Assembly: GCA_020740775.1 (NCBI GenBank)
Contig: JAHEWK010000005.1
Location: 310,001-374,000 of the forward strand
Direction: 5' to 3'
DNA: 64,000 bases
Source: Ilyonectria destructans
Taxonomy: Eukaryota > Ascomycota > Sordariomycetes > Hypocreales > Nectriaceae
Shown: in pieces, positions 33,428 to 43,944 of the stretch
Position numbering within the stretch: position 1 is the stretch's first letter
Layout: the number at the start of each line of letters is the position of its first letter
Translations under genes and position numbers: made by a program
The notes under the pieces: generated by a model
Told to the model about the DNA's origin: nothing
Database searches by the model: none
What the model saw: the letters and a program-made list of their open reading frames with translations, nothing else

Positions 33428-34051
33428 GTTGGTAGACTGTACTGCATTGGGAGTCGCATCCGAGCAGGTAATAGTTGTGTATGCCTCGAAATGAATACGG
33501 CAAAAGATGTGCCAGTCAAGTTCTGTCTTGTCTTTCCGGAGTTTTCCTGCAAATTGTTCTGTCAATGGGGTTGAGAGGACGGCGAGATTAATTATGCTAT
33601 ATTCAGCACTTGAAACTGGAATGCGGAGCATCCAATTATGCGTTGCCATGTGTGCTGCAGGATGCATGACTAGGTGCATGCTACGCTGGCTGCCTCGTCT
33701 AAAATGTAGCGGTCCGCGGACCACAAGGATACATACATGAGCGGGAGTCCTCGCCACTCAATAGAAGATCAACGCGGGGTCATTTGGGGACTCATCTTCT
33801 TAGGGCCCCTTTTGCATTTCTTTCAAAATATCAACATCTACCTCCCGGGCTACTGGAACTTGGCGGGATGCCAGCATCACGCAAGCACCGGTATGTTTGG
33901 AGTCCATTGCCAAGGCAATATGCTCCCTCTAATGTGATCTATGTAGCCGACCTATCGACGTCGGTGAAGCGGGAGACCATCCCACCATACATTCCTACAG
34001 TGCGGTACGTTATGGCGTGGAAATGACAGAGACTAGCACCTGATATAGCCC
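33428..34051. other. intergenic, no supported gene
   Basis: Divergent region between the DUF6594 gene (-) and the 58-residue frame at 34052 (+). Open frames here are antisense or motif-free. Confidence 0.4.
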
Positions 34052-34228
34052 ATGCAGATACCATTGTTCAGGGTGGCCGACCGAGTGTATCTCCTTGAGA
34101 ATGGAGCCCGCCAAGGCCCTTACCTCGTCGCAGCGGTTTCCGCTGGCAAGTTTCAGCTGTGCCATGAGAATGGGGCGGCTGTCCAGGGCCGGACGTTGTT
34201 TCCTGCTAGTAGCTTGGTGAAGGCTTGA
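34052..34228 (+). CDS. 58-residue hypothetical protein
   Basis: Short single-exon frame starting MQIPLFRVADRVYLLENG and continuing GPYLVAAVSAGKFQLCHENG, ending in a Val-Lys-Ala tail. The alternating pattern (VADRVYL, GPYLVAAV, GKFQLCHENG) suggests a small beta-barrel of the SH3/Tudor-like kind. I recall similar short fungal proteins of unknown role, but cannot confirm homology. The start has no strong context, and an upstream exon is possible. Confidence 0.45.
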   Translation: MQIPLFRVADRVYLLENGARQGPYLVAAVSAGKFQLCHENGAAVQGRTLFPASSLVKA

Positions 34229-34589
34229 TTAGGCGGCTAACGCACTATTGGAAGCCGTAAGAAATACCTGATTGTCATATAGCATGCACGTAAGAGGAAA
34301 GGGCTAAGTTAGCTCGTTGTACCATGCCGAAGAAAATGAAAATAAAAACTTCATTTATTCGACGATCTGATGCTTCAGAACCTTTTTTCTTTTTTTTTTC
34401 TTTTTGTTTTGTTTCAGCCTCTCTTTCCTGGCCCCAGGCGTCGTTTCAGTATAGGACCTGGGGTAATATAATCATTTACATCTTAATACTAAGAGGTTGA
34501 GGAGGGAGGGAAAGGATGAGTGAGGGAGCCATTTATTATTTTCATTCAATTCAACTCGCAAGGTATCGAGCGAACGAGGGAGAAACATG
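34229..34589. other. intergenic with T-rich tract
   Basis: No gene. A poly-pyrimidine run (mostly T) occupies about 34381-34420. Confidence 0.45.
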
Positions 34590-34960
34590 CTAAGACATGA
34601 ACCGACCACCTCTTACAAGCCTAACCTCCCGCCAATACCAAGCAGCCATAGCAGTAACACCTGGTCCTATTACAATGAATCTGAGCAAGATTGACAACAA
34701 AATAAACTATAAGGTAGCTTTGAAGTCGGTATAGGTCTAAATCGCATGGCGTCAAACAGGACAATGACTTCCCAGAGAAGCATTGCTGAAAGAAATGCAA
34801 CCCAGTCCAATTGTTTGAAGACCTGCAGAGGAGATTTCAGAATAAATCGAACGTAGACGACAAAAAGGACTGTCGCCATAAAAACATAGCCTCCTTTAAG
34901 ATGTGGGACATCTTTATTCGTGTAATCAATCCCAATGTTGAGTGGACAGACGCACACCAT
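34590..34960 (-). CDS. possible small membrane protein, exons partly resolved
   Basis: The minus-strand frame from about 34960 contains two hydrophobic helices (GYVFMATVLFVVYVRFIL and WVAFLSAMLLWE). A GT after LLWE and a TATAG about 65 bases later would splice, phase 0, to FILLSILLRFIVIGPG, then a basic tail ending at the TAG at 34590-34592. An upstream exon around 35000-35060 (NYLLTVLDGLSYPEI) may belong to the gene. The product would be a small multi-span protein. Splice signals are weak and the family is not recognised. Confidence 0.35.
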
Positions 34961-35445
34961 TGAAAGGTAACCAGAATACTATACGTATCTCCGGATACGA
35001 TAAGCCATCAAGCACCGTGAGCAGATAATTCAGCGCGGTACTCTTTCAATACGATAGAGAATGTGCTTTGATTGTGTGTCAATGTCTATGAGCATTGACG
35101 CAGGGTTGCAGCTGATTACTGCGACGGGCTACGCCTAAATACCTCCGGCGATAAAGGTTAAACCTTAAATAAAGCGAAAATGAATGAATATTGGCCTACT
35201 ATAAAGTCTCTGTAAATTGGAATATCACCCATAGCTGCCAGTTGCCCCTAGATCCCTACCCGCTTCAGCTAGCCCGTGTACAAAGTGAACCCAACCCTAG
35301 TTACATGTTGCAGGGTGTGAACCGGTGCTTGAGTGTTACTAAAGTGTAATTACGAATTGTCAACTGGCAGGACTAGTACGTCGCAAAGTATGGTATTAGT
35401 ATATAAAGGCTAAGAAATATCCAATACCTTCCAAACACTGCAGAT
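34961..35445. other. intergenic, possible upstream exon of the small membrane gene
   Basis: May hold a first exon of the preceding minus-strand gene near 35000-35060; otherwise nothing supported. It ends at the stop of the SMT-like methyltransferase. Confidence 0.35.
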
Positions 35446-36633
35446 CTACATTGCTACAGCCGGTTTCTGAGCCACAATCCGCCAGGTTGTTGTGATCAAT
35501 CGCAGATTGTCCATCTCAACGAATGCCTGGCCGTCAAGACATAGTCGATCAAACAATGTCCTGAAATGCGCCGGCAAGGTGTGCAACTTGACCAGGCCGT
35601 GGATAACACGTCTCAAACCCCGGAAGTAGATGTCAACCTTGTCGATAAGGGGGGCTTGGAGGCCACCTATACTGGGGTTGTCTGACTTCGTGACAGCGAA
35701 CCCGGCATCCTCCAACGCCTTGCTGAAGCTTGCGGGTGTTGGGGTTCCAACGGCTCCGATCAGAGGCTTGACCCGGCGCATCAGACCGGCGTGCTTCGGA
35801 TCCATGGGATTATAAGCGGGCAAACTGACCCAGTCTAGCAGGAGAAACCTCGCGCCGGGCTTCAATACTCTGTAGATATCCCTGAATAGAAGCGAAGGGT
35901 CTTTGCACAAGCTGAGGGCTTGAATCTCGTAAAATGCATCAAAGGATTCATCCGGAAACGGCAGCGGCAGGTCATTCTGATCATGCACCACGAACTGGTT
36001 GTCAAATCCCAGAGCATCGTTAAGTTCCTTTGCCTGAGAGATTTGATTTGAGTCGATATTAAGTCCCACGATCTTCGCCCCCGAAATGTTCGACATATGG
36101 GCCGCAACCCTCCCACGGCCGCACCCAAGATCTAGGACCTTCATACCGGGACCTAGTTGGACCTCTCTTGCAACCGCTTCCTCATTTAGTAACTGGTTGT
36201 CCAAGACAGAGGCCTTCTTGTCCATCAAGGGTGGAATGTACATCTTTTCCACATCTCCAAGACTGCATAGGTGATTGAGTACTGAGTAGTATGCCCGAAG
36301 ACAGTCTCCGACATGCTGCTGATAGTTGGGACCAAAGGCGGCAATCATTTGCTCCTCGTCGGTCCAATCTAGACTGTAAATCTCATAGGAGGCCATGAAA
36401 TCGTCAACCTCCTTTGGAGTGAGGTTGCGAATATGCTGGAAGGCCTTGATGAAAGTCCTCCATCGTTTTGGTGACTGCGAGTGGCTCACGACATGGTGTT
36501 TGATTGGTGTGCCCTTGGTGGCAGGCTTGCCAAGAACCTTCTCATCGATGTCGCTGAACGGGGGACTGTCATTGGCATCAGAGCCAACTTGAAGGGATGA
36601 GTCAGCCGGCAGGTTTGATGCAGTCATAACCAT
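35446..36633 (-). CDS. SMT-type (sterol methyltransferase-like) C-methyltransferase
   Basis: SAM-dependent methyltransferase with the Erg6/SMT layout, single exon, 395 residues from the ATG at 36633. The SAM motif is MKVLDLGCGRGRVAAHM, then KIVGLNIDSNQISQAKE, the post-motif FPDESFDAFYEIQAL, and DIYRVLKPGARFLLLDW. The C-terminal region (KVDIYFRGLRRVIHGLVKL) matches the SMT C-terminal domain. The frame stays open up to 36771, but a TATAAAA element lies at 36777-36783, too close for that to be the start; the ATG at 36633 (or 36627) is preferred. Unlike Erg6, the N-terminal YEYGW sterol-binding block is absent, so a sterol or other isoprenoid substrate is only a guess. It is transcribed divergently from another methyltransferase. 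Confidence 0.8.
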   Translation of the reverse strand: MVMTASNLPADSSLQVGSDANDSPPFSDIDEKVLGKPATKGTPIKHHVVSHSQSPKRWRTFIKAFQHIRNLTPKEVDDFMASYEIYSLDWTDEEQMIAAFGPNYQQHVGDCLRAYYSVLNHLCSLGDVEKMYIPPLMDKKASVLDNQLLNEEAVAREVQLGPGMKVLDLGCGRGRVAAHMSNISGAKIVGLNIDSNQISQAKELNDALGFDNQFVVHDQNDLPLPFPDESFDAFYEIQALSLCKDPSLLFRDIYRVLKPGARFLLLDWVSLPAYNPMDPKHAGLMRRVKPLIGAVGTPTPASFSKALEDAGFAVTKSDNPSIGGLQAPLIDKVDIYFRGLRRVIHGLVKLHTLPAHFRTLFDRLCLDGQAFVEMDNLRLITTTWRIVAQKPAVAM

Positions 36634-37437
36634 GTTTAGATAGTTGAGTCCAGTGAGAGGTGTGGCGGTGCCTATGTCTTGGCTGTGAACGATAAAATAA
36701 AAAACAAAAGGGTACTTTGCAACCGAGGGTTGGGCCGCGTTCATATTATCAGTCACGTTACAACAATACAACCCTCTTATAAAAATGAGTCAGATGATCA
36801 GAGACAACTTCACCGTGTCATTTCCGGATGAGCCGAAAGGGCGTTTACAGCGGTGGAACGCTGACAAATGGGGCATCTATTCCCGAAGCCATGATGTGAC
36901 AGGAGCCGTACCGCTGTCACCTCTAGCGAATCATAGTTGCATAATGTGCAGGCAACAGATCGTGTGATTCTTGCGTCAGTCACTTTCCGTTGAGTGGGTT
37001 GTAGATCAAAACCAGTTGGTGCACAAGTGTGGCACAGTTGGTTGGATGTGACGAGATTGATAACACCCACCCACAGCCGATGATCCCGTACTAGGGCTGA
37101 GATTTTGGACTAACGTTGGAACATGAGGGGCACCAACCAGCGGCCCGGAGACATATCTGAGGAGGTTGGTCAGATGTTAGGTGGCTAACTGATTAACACC
37201 GCCAGCTGCAGGACGGTGTGGACGGAACGGAATTTCGGAGTTTAGATTGGCCGATAGCCGTCTGTATTGCCGGAATGGATTGCCGTCTAGCTCCACTAAC
37301 TCTATCCGAGAGGTAACCGAAGTGACGGCATTCACCACTACCTGTTCTGTTGCAATCATACAACTGACCTATACGCAACCTAAAGTTAACATTCGACACA
37401 TTGCACCTTCATCGCAATATATCTTAAGACGAGCACC
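36634..37437. promoter_or_regulatory. divergent promoter of two methyltransferase genes
   Basis: Separates the SMT-like gene (-) from the class I methyltransferase (+). It contains TATAAAA at 36777-36783, readable on either strand. Shared control of the pair is possible; no repeated operator was seen. Confidence 0.45.
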
Positions 37438-38220
37438 ATGCTAGACTCCGCGCCGGAAGTTGAGAGCAATGCTGGCATTGAGCGCTTTAATGCGGAGGCT
37501 GCCGCCTGGGACAAGAATCCATTTGTCCACGCCATGAGTCTCGAGGCTTGGAAAGCGATACAGAAGTTCGTTCCATCTCTATTTACGAAAGATGGCAACG
37601 CTCTCGGGCGGCCAGACATCCTGGAGATCGGCTGTGGAACCGGACTCCTCACCTTGGAAGTGGCCCCCGCCGCAAATCGATTGGTAGCAGTTGACGCCGC
37701 CAAGGGCATGATTGACGTCCTCTCCTCGAAGCTGAAGAAGCCAAATACTCCCGAGAATATCTTTCCTCTCGCAGTTCTACTGGAAGACCCCGAGGACAAA
37801 GTGCTACCACCAGCGGATCCGGCCGAGCCCAATGGACCAAGACTCAAATTCGACCTCATCATCTCCCACCTGGTCCTGCACCACATCCCGGATCTTAAAC
37901 TGGTTTTGGCGACTATGCTGGGCTGCTTGAAGGAGGGTGGCACAGTGGCGCTAACGGACTTTGAGGACTTTGGACCTGAAGCTCGTCGGTTCCATCCCGA
38001 GTCCAAGATGGATGGAGTCGAGCGCGATGGCATCGGACGGGAGTCGATTGCCGCCTTAATGCGGGAAGTCGGATTCAGGGATGTCAAGGTAGAGGTAGCC
38101 TGGGAGCACTCAAAGCTTGTCGAGAAGTATCCTGGGGAGTTTAAAGAAGGCGGACCTGCTAAGGGCGAGGGCGAACTAATGACGTTCCCTTATATCATAT
38201 GCTTAGGCAAGAAGGCTTGA
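37438..38220 (+). CDS. class I SAM-dependent methyltransferase
   Basis: Single-exon, 260-residue methyltransferase (Methyltransf-type, UbiE-like). The SAM-binding motif is ILEIGCGTGLLTLEVAP (about residues 61-77), followed by the acidic end of beta-2 (RLVAVDAAKGMIDVL), then FDLIISHLVLHHIPDL and LKEGGTVALTDFEDFGP. The start is supported by its position right after a stop-rich leader (CACCATGC). Fungal relatives are annotated only as methyltransferases, and the substrate is unknown. It faces the SMT-like gene and lies 0.6 kb upstream of a Zn2Cys6 regulator, so the three may form a small metabolic unit. Confidence 0.88.
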   Translation: MLDSAPEVESNAGIERFNAEAAAWDKNPFVHAMSLEAWKAIQKFVPSLFTKDGNALGRPDILEIGCGTGLLTLEVAPAANRLVAVDAAKGMIDVLSSKLKKPNTPENIFPLAVLLEDPEDKVLPPADPAEPNGPRLKFDLIISHLVLHHIPDLKLVLATMLGCLKEGGTVALTDFEDFGPEARRFHPESKMDGVERDGIGRESIAALMREVGFRDVKVEVAWEHSKLVEKYPGEFKEGGPAKGEGELMTFPYIICLGKKA

Positions 38221-38793
38221 AGGTTAAATACAGATTTAGGACCTCTTCTTTGGATGCTGAAATGTAAGAAACCGGGATGTGTCCAGTCCTAATACTTGAA
38301 ATAGCCAAAAGATCAGTCGGCATTCACCCAGCATATGGAGACTGTATTATGAATCTGGTGAAGGCCTAAGCACATCCAAACTGAACACAGGGCTTTAGAA
38401 TTGGGTACAAGTTTATTACACGGCTTTGACGGAGCAAGGAACTGAAAAGTTTCCACCGCGCAGCTTTAGAATGCAAATCTGTTCATGCGCAAGTTCGGAA
38501 TGAGTTTTGAGACAGGATCGAAAGGGGTTCATGTCAGCAAATAATAATATTTTTAAATGATGAATGCACGCTTTATTCAACTGATAAACAGGCTCCAATG
38601 TCAATCTGGATATTTCCGAAATGTTCTCTAGGGTAAGCAAGAGCCGAAAGATCAAGGGACGATTACGTAACCTTATCTCGGTATACTTAATCGACGCAAA
38701 GTGTAGAAATACGTTTTTGCCCCTCCATGTAAAGGGCTACTTGAGAAGGCCAGCTCTAGTTCCCTCACTCACTCCATTTCCGCCGACGTAATT
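38221..38793. other. intergenic, promoter of Zn2Cys6 regulator
   Basis: Between the methyltransferase stop and the transcription-factor start. Short motif-free frames only. Confidence 0.45.
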
Positions 38794-40818
38794 ATGAGCC
38801 AGGAGACATCACCTGAGCCTTCGGCTGTTCGACAGCGCTCACGTCCTGGTAGGTGCATCGCTCCGCGTGCTGGGTCCAGTACTGACCGCGAATTTCTAGT
38901 TTGTTACACATGTAGGATTCGGAAAGTCCGGTGCGAAGGAAGCCCGTCAAACCCCCAAAACGAAAAGGAGCCATCTTCAAAGTGTTCTAATTGCCAAAGG
39001 CTGGGATTTCAATGCCAGTGGCGTGCACCGGAATCTGGTGAACACTATGTTCCACCGCCGAAACGCAGACGGACAATTGGACAGCGCTTGCTGCGTTCGA
39101 CAGCAAAGAACAAAACGATGGCACCAAGCCTGACTGCTCAAACGCCCGATGGGGAATCCAGTGGTCAGAAAATTGCGGCCTCTACTAGGACACCAGCAAC
39201 TGTCGATCAAGATCTTGAAAATCGGCCAGAAGAGAACAACTATGAACTAAATCCCCTCCCAAATTACCAACCCGATCAACTTGGGGACATCTTGGACTTC
39301 AACCTCGGATCTGATCAGCTTGGGGATATCGCCTTGGACTTTGACCTTGGATCAGACTTTTTGGATTTAAATTTGGCAGGAGAAGGGCTGGATTTCATTC
39401 CATTGCCAGCAGTGGACCCTTCGATACTGCAGTTATCCGAGCCGACCTCAGCCACGTCATCTTACGAATGGCCATTATCAGCACATGGTGATGAAGTAAC
39501 GCAGCCCGAACTGACACCAGATGAAAGCACCACACTCGATAGGACAGGCAACCCATTCTCCACCTTCAATGAAGACAATCGCCAGCTCATCCAACATTAT
39601 CTAGAAGTTATAAAGGGTTACTCCAAGGTTGATGACCGGTCTAAAAACTCGAATAACCTCTTCGTCTCAGCCTTTGCCCAATCCCTTTCGTTCCCTCCTC
39701 TTTTTCATGCCATTCTTGCTTTTTCAGCCTCTCACTTGTCCATAAAAGAACCAACTTATGTGGACCAAGCCAAGAAGTTTGACCAACTTGCTGAGGAATC
39801 GTTCGAAATATTCAGGAAAAGTCACAGCTCAGAGATAGATGGTCTACTCTCTGCAATATATATCCGTGTCAAAAAGGTACATGTCATGGGAGCTAGCGTC
39901 GACTCTTTCCTTGGTCTCCTCGCCACAGCAATCGACGTCATTTCAACAAAAGAAGGGGAAGAGGCACTGGAAGATTCCAGCAGTTTGACTAGGCGCATCA
40001 TTCTTCGTCTCGCCATCTTGGATGCTCGCTCTGCGTGTTTCCGGCTAGGCGGTGGGGTGCTAATTGAGCGGCTACGACGCTCGCCTAGCTTGTCATTTAT
40101 TTTCGATTTCGACACTCATACTCATAATCCTCCACTAGGTCCTATCATCAACTTGCTTCGAGCGGACATCTTTCGCAAGCGAGTCGCTGATTTTGAGTTG
40201 CGGCTACACATGCAACTGGAGGGCGAGTTCATTACTTCTCGACCCATTCGAACAGATGAGGTCAGGTCGCTCTACACTGATATTCAACATGCAATTGAAC
40301 GATGCGAGAATCAAGCGACGATGGATGAGAAAGGGCCCGATGTGGACAATCTGACAGAAGAGGTGCTTGATTCGACAAATTATGGCTTCTATCTTGAGTT
40401 GTCAGCTCTCCATTCAACGCTGCTATATCTCTACCAAGTCTACGTAAGTACGGCTTCCGATGCAGTGCTGCCATAATGAATACCGTTAGCTGATCTTGAG
40501 AAGCCATTGCCGAATTTCCAACCGGATCTTTCCATCTCGAAAGTACTTCAATGCCAACTCAAGATTCAGTACGACCCTTCTCGCGCCAATTCACCCTCTT
40601 CAATTATACCTTCATCTCTGTTCTTAGCGGGTTTAACTACTAGCGACCCGATTCATCGCGATTGGGTCCTGAATGTTCTTGAAAAAGGCGAAGCATGGGG
40701 CTCCTATGTTACTAAAACCCGCCATCTGCTTGAAGCGATGTGCCGGGCGAAGTCTCAGGGAAATACGCTGGATATTTGTTGTGCAATGGATCAATTCACT
40801 GGTAGATTCATCATATAG
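38794..40818 (+). CDS. Zn2Cys6 transcription factor
   Basis: Fungal binuclear zinc-cluster regulator. Exon 1 is 38794-40443; exon 2 runs from about 40501 or 40504 to 40818, about 655 residues. The zinc cluster spans residues 37-75: CYTCRIRKVRC, a longer-than-usual loop of 17 residues, then CSNCQRLGFQC. An acidic, Leu-rich segment with repeats of LGDI-LDF-LGSD type (about residues 165-205) could be an activation domain. The middle region resembles the fungal-specific TF region (YLEVIKGYSKVDDRSKN, FHAILAFSASHLSIKEP). Zinc-cluster regulators bind CGG-type triplets. Candidate targets are the neighbouring methyltransferases, or the transporter/hydrolase pair whose promoter carries repeated TGTCGG sites. 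This is inferred from position only. Confidence 0.88.
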
Positions 40819-41437
40819 CCGGATATCGGGGTCATTGTAGGCTCATAATGACGGATGATAACAGTCAGTTAATGCCCTTCTTAGTCTGCAGCGAATACGT
40901 CCCCTTGCTGTACCAATAAAATTAACGGTGAATCGAATGCTCTTATTTAAATACAACCTGTTGAAAGGTTTGAGAGGTCTGGCTGCCATATTATAATTCA
41001 TAAGACGGGGAGACGTCCTGATCCCTCACTGAGTGTCCGGTATCCTTGGGCCCGAGTATCATGTCTTTTCTATGCGAGGACAGCAGTCTACACAGTCAAC
41101 GTGGTAAAACTTTATCACTATCGTTCACCAGCAAGTGAATTCGCACCAAGGACCTTGGAGAGACTAAGAAGGCCGCTCGCAAAGGTCTGATATTAATCAA
41201 GCATCACTATGAACCATAGCTTCGAGACTAAGGCGAACCCTGTATAACCTATGCTGGCCTCACTTGTCCAGCTTCAAGGCAATGGATCTAACGTAACTAG
41301 ACAAGGATAACCTTTGGGCGACGTCCAATTTTAAAGATATGTCTTTCTGTGATCCAACTTAATTCATTGCCCACGTAGAATAGAGAAAGCGTAATATAAG
41401 AGTGCACCGATGTTCAATATCAGTCATCGTCGCCAAT
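40819..41437. other. intergenic, convergent 3' ends
   Basis: Between the stops of the Zn2Cys6 gene (+) and the MFS gene (-). No supported gene. Confidence 0.45.
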
Positions 41438-43490
41438 TTACATAGTGTACCGGAAAGTTTCCCACTGCTCAAAATCAGTTTTATCGGTGAACTCCGGCGC
41501 AGAATTGACCGTAGGAACATTCCTAGCTTCAACAAGCCTCTGTCGACGATTGTTTTCGTATTTATACCAGGTGAGTTGAAAGACTGGGATGACAATCATC
41601 AGAGCGTAACATCCCACTGTAGCGAAATTCAGTCAACAAATGAAGAACAGGATTGGAAGAGGGGGAGACATACTAAGCATCTTAAATGCCATGTCATAAG
41701 TGGGCGCTTCGCGTTCTAAAAAGAATTCTGCCAGGGAATAAGCTCTCGTCCGCTCTATGGGAGCCGACACACTTACGAGGGCCTGCAATCAGGCCGGCAG
41801 CCCAGCCAGCAAAGATGATTGCAGAAGTAGTCGACTTTTTAGTATTTCCAGCATAGTTTGAGGCCATCAAACCGGTGTTAAGAGTGAATGACATGCTATG
41901 CCTGTTTTCTGGTCAGTCGATATTGTAAGACTCTGTGCAAGGTGCTCACCTACGTGTATGTGAGATAATACCCTGCTAGCCTCCCTGCTTGATTCGAGTT
42001 AGGTAGGACATGAAGAAGTGATGCTCCTATCAGTGGAGGTACCGAGACTAAGATTGAGAGGTAAAGACGGATATTATTGCGACGGGAAGCCATGTAGGAG
42101 AGACCAAGAAACGTCCCAAGTTGTATGACTGCTGCAGGGCATGTAGAGATTATTGTCGTCTGAAGAGTTGTAAAACCGAATCCTTTGACGATTTGGCTAG
42201 AGAACTATGAACCCTGTTAGAATATTCGATGTTGTGTCGGATGAAAGTTCCCACCTGGCTTGCAAAAGTCGATGGCATCGTGTTACCCCTAGGTTAACAA
42301 CTGTTAGCTCAAGATGATGAATGGACGGCAAAAGATGGTATCTCACATAGCAGTGACAAAGAAAAGTGTGGTTTGAGGATCTCGCAAGGCTTCCCAGAAC
42401 TGTGGCCATTTCCATCGATCGTCGGATGTGACGGTCTGGTTCTCCCTGACTCTTTCAATCGCAATTTTCTTCTCACGCTCGTTTAACCACCTGGCGTTAC
42501 CCTGGTGATCTGGCATGAAGTACATGAGAATCAATGAAAAGACGACGCTGAAAGATCCGAAGAAGAGAAAGAAGATTTTCCATGTCGCGATCGAGCCGTG
42601 AACTGGAGCAATTAGCAGTCTGCGGAAAGGTCGATCAAGTCTGAAACTCACTAGACCCTACTGCGTAGCTGAGGATACCGCCAAGGAAATTTCCAATCTT
42701 CGTCAATGTTAGCATCGTGGGTGACTTGGATGGAGTTTGTTCTTACTGGAGTACCGCCAAGCCAGAATGCAGTTCTGAAAGCTTGCTCAGGCCTTGTCCA
42801 CCAATTGCTTGTGACAATTACGAAGACAGCTCCAATAATGCTCTCCATGAAGCCAAGAAAAAAGCGTACGACCATGATGCCGGCAAAGTTGAAGCATAGA
42901 GCTACCTAGACATTAGACCAACCGTTACTTTGAGGATGGGGGGATTTCATACGAGTAAGGAGCACAATGATGGACCACACGCAAACAGCACCCGAGATAA
43001 ACTTGCCAGCGTGTCCAGGCCAGCGGTGCACAAGCTTCGACCAGACCACGGAACCAAGCATGTAGCCGAAGTAAAAAATACTGTCATGGTAAGCACATAC
43101 GAAGCAGATGGGATATTTGAGAGTGACTTACCTCCCTAGCCAACTGTAGTTCGATCCTTCGAGATGCAATGCTTCTTTGATGCCGAAGATGGATGAATAG
43201 TTTAGTAGTGACTTGTCGAGAAACTAGTCGCCAAATGTTATTATCAAAGGCTCCCACAGGTATGTTGGATGTCTTACAGAAAAAATGTAACAAGTACACA
43301 TGAGTGGCAACAAGATGAAATCAATCTTTCTCTTGACGCGTTTGTTCTCCTCGTCCGTATACTCAACTCGTTCAGAATCTCCGTACACCTTCATAACTGG
43401 ATGGACAGTACCGGTGCCAATTTCAACATGGGCACCCTGAGCATAGTCTTTGATGCTGAGCTCTTTCTGCTGGCTGAGTGTTTCTGCCAT
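41438..43490 (-). CDS. MFS transporter, allantoate-permease-like (anion:cation symporter family)
   Basis: Plasma-membrane organic-anion transporter of the Dal5/Tna1-like branch. About ten short introns interrupt the minus-strand gene; exon 1 is 43278-43490 and the stop codon is 41438-41440. Family blocks in order: KRVKRKIDFILLPLMCTCY, FLDKSLLNYSSIFG, the cytosolic-loop region WSKLVHRWPGHAGKF, VVRFFLGFMESIIGAVFVIV, WWTRPEQAFRTAFWLG, ARWLNEREKKIAIERVREN, SSQIVKGFGFTTLQTT, STTSAIIFAGWAAGLIAGP and a last exon ending QLTWYKYENNRR. About 12 membrane spans in all. The ligand could be allantoate, nicotinate, pantothenate or another carboxylate. It is divergent from an alpha/beta hydrolase gene with a motif-rich shared promoter, which suggests uptake and breakdown of one substrate. 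Confidence 0.88.
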
Positions 43491-43944
43491 GGTTGATGCT
43501 CGCTCTTACACGGCGAGGTTGTGACTGGAACTGGCGTTGACGACTGTGGAACAGATTCCAGTAGTGGAGTGATGAAGGTAAGAGCGGAGACAATGTGAGT
43601 TTTCTTCTCGTAATATGATTGCCACGCTTTTCCTTTTGTAGGCGCTTGAGCAATCGCCCTGAAGCTCTAGTGAGGGTCCCAATTTGGCCAAGATCAAGCC
43701 GACATAATCGGTGATAGCTGTCATGTGACCTTGTCGGTTATTAGATTGGGAGATGATGTCACCTTTAAATCCACGTGATCTTGTCGGTCCTGGTGATGTC
43801 GACCCGAAAAATCACGTGGTCTTGTCGGCATTGAGACCGAGTGTCTCATACGAGGATATATAGGTGACTTGATGTGATGATTAATAGATTTCTTCTTCAT
43901 TGAAGGCTTGGATCATCGATTTCCGTCATTGACTGTCCTTAATA
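43491..43944. promoter_or_regulatory. divergent promoter with three CACGTG-CTTGTCGG repeats
   Basis: Shared by the transporter (-) and hydrolase (+) genes. Three direct copies of a 16-base motif: CATGTGACCTTGTCGG at 43722-43737, CACGTGATCTTGTCGG at 43772-43787 and CACGTGGTCTTGTCGG at 43813-43828. Starts are 50 and 41 bases apart. A further TGTCGG half-site lies in reverse (CCGACA at 43699-43704). CACGTG is a bHLH-type E-box core and CGG is a zinc-cluster triplet. Confidence 0.75.

Noticed and set aside
36634..36771. Upstream extension of the SMT-like protein to the ATG at 36771
   Set aside because: That ATG lies within about 10 bases of the TATA element, so it should be upstream of or at the transcript start.
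37386..38087. 233-codon minus-strand frame
   Set aside because: Antisense to the methyltransferase, whose SAM motifs are clear.
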